A DNA stretch of 64,000 nucleotides from an uncultured Caryophanales bacterium (GTDB lineage Bacteria; Bacillota_I; Bacilli_A; RFN20; CAG-288), in contig CAJMBK010000007.1 in NCBI GenBank assembly GCA_905211645.1, positions 24,013 through 88,012 on the forward strand, read 5' to 3'. The position numbers were made by a program, and so were the translations under genes. The notes below the pieces were generated by a model. That model saw nothing but the letters and a program-made list of their open reading frames with translations. It was not told where the DNA came from and did no database searches. Shown here in pieces: positions 63,973 through 64,000 of this stretch; the first letter of the stretch is position 1; every line of letters starts with the position of its first letter.

Positions 63973-64000
63973 GAATTGTAAACTTTTAAAATATTAATAC

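Overview
The window is a low-GC (AT-rich) bacterial chromosome segment that uses the standard bacterial code: TGG encodes Trp, TGA is a real stop (for example the last codon at 7491-7493), and strong AGGAGG-type ribosome binding sites precede most genes. The gene set points to the Bacillota, probably an uncultured Bacilli/Erysipelotrichia/Mollicutes-like gut lineage: rpoC, ftsH, comFA/comFC, YutG-type pgpA, opp transporter, glgC-glgD-glgA, YmfF/YmfH-like proteins, typA and mreB. The exact lineage cannot be fixed from sequence reading alone. No rRNA, tRNA, IS element, prophage or CRISPR array was seen.

Layout. 1-11.5 kb: 3' end of rpoC, a PfkB-like relic, a membrane protein, ftsH with a long C-terminal tail, comFA-comFC, pgpA, a membrane protein behind a 26-codon leader ORF and attenuator-like hairpin, then a HAD hydrolase/acyl-ACP thioesterase/small membrane protein operon. 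11.5-20.6 kb: a five-gene oligopeptide ABC operon (oppABCDF) in which OppD carries a coiled-coil insertion of more than 500 residues inside its nucleotide-binding domain. 20.9-26 kb: a 1239-residue membrane protein with acidic repeats, and convergent rmuC. 26-35.8 kb: an Ntn-type amide hydrolase, a GH31 glycosidase with a Gfo/Idh oxidoreductase, convergent with a glycogen synthesis operon (glgC-glgD-glgA), and a DUF3137-like membrane protein. 36-41.6 kb: a Wadjet-type SMC operon jetA-jetB-jetC with no jetD in the window. 41.9-45 kb: PH-like membrane protein, HGSNAT-like membrane acetyltransferase and AMP-forming acyl ligase. 45-54.3 kb (minus): ftsK, two M16-like proteins, acpS, pulA, plsC, dagK. 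54.7-57.7 kb: typA and an mreB-like gene. 58-63.6 kb: a DUF2828 (TROVE/Ro60-like plus vWA) protein with an unusual MIDAS, converging on a WYL-domain regulator, then a large DUF898 membrane protein whose promoter carries a (AT)14 tract. The right edge holds a candidate terminated small RNA.

How it fits together. Carbon handling is prominent: GH31 and pullulanase liberate glucose units, glgCDA stores them. Lipid metabolism is spread over pgpA, the acyl-ACP thioesterase, acpS, plsC, dagK and the acyl ligase. Peptide uptake is served by opp. The most unusual parts are the DUF2828/WYL locus with its structured upstream region, the jetABC set without a nearby nuclease subunit, the enlarged OppD, and the leader-ORF attenuator at 8.26-8.36 kb.
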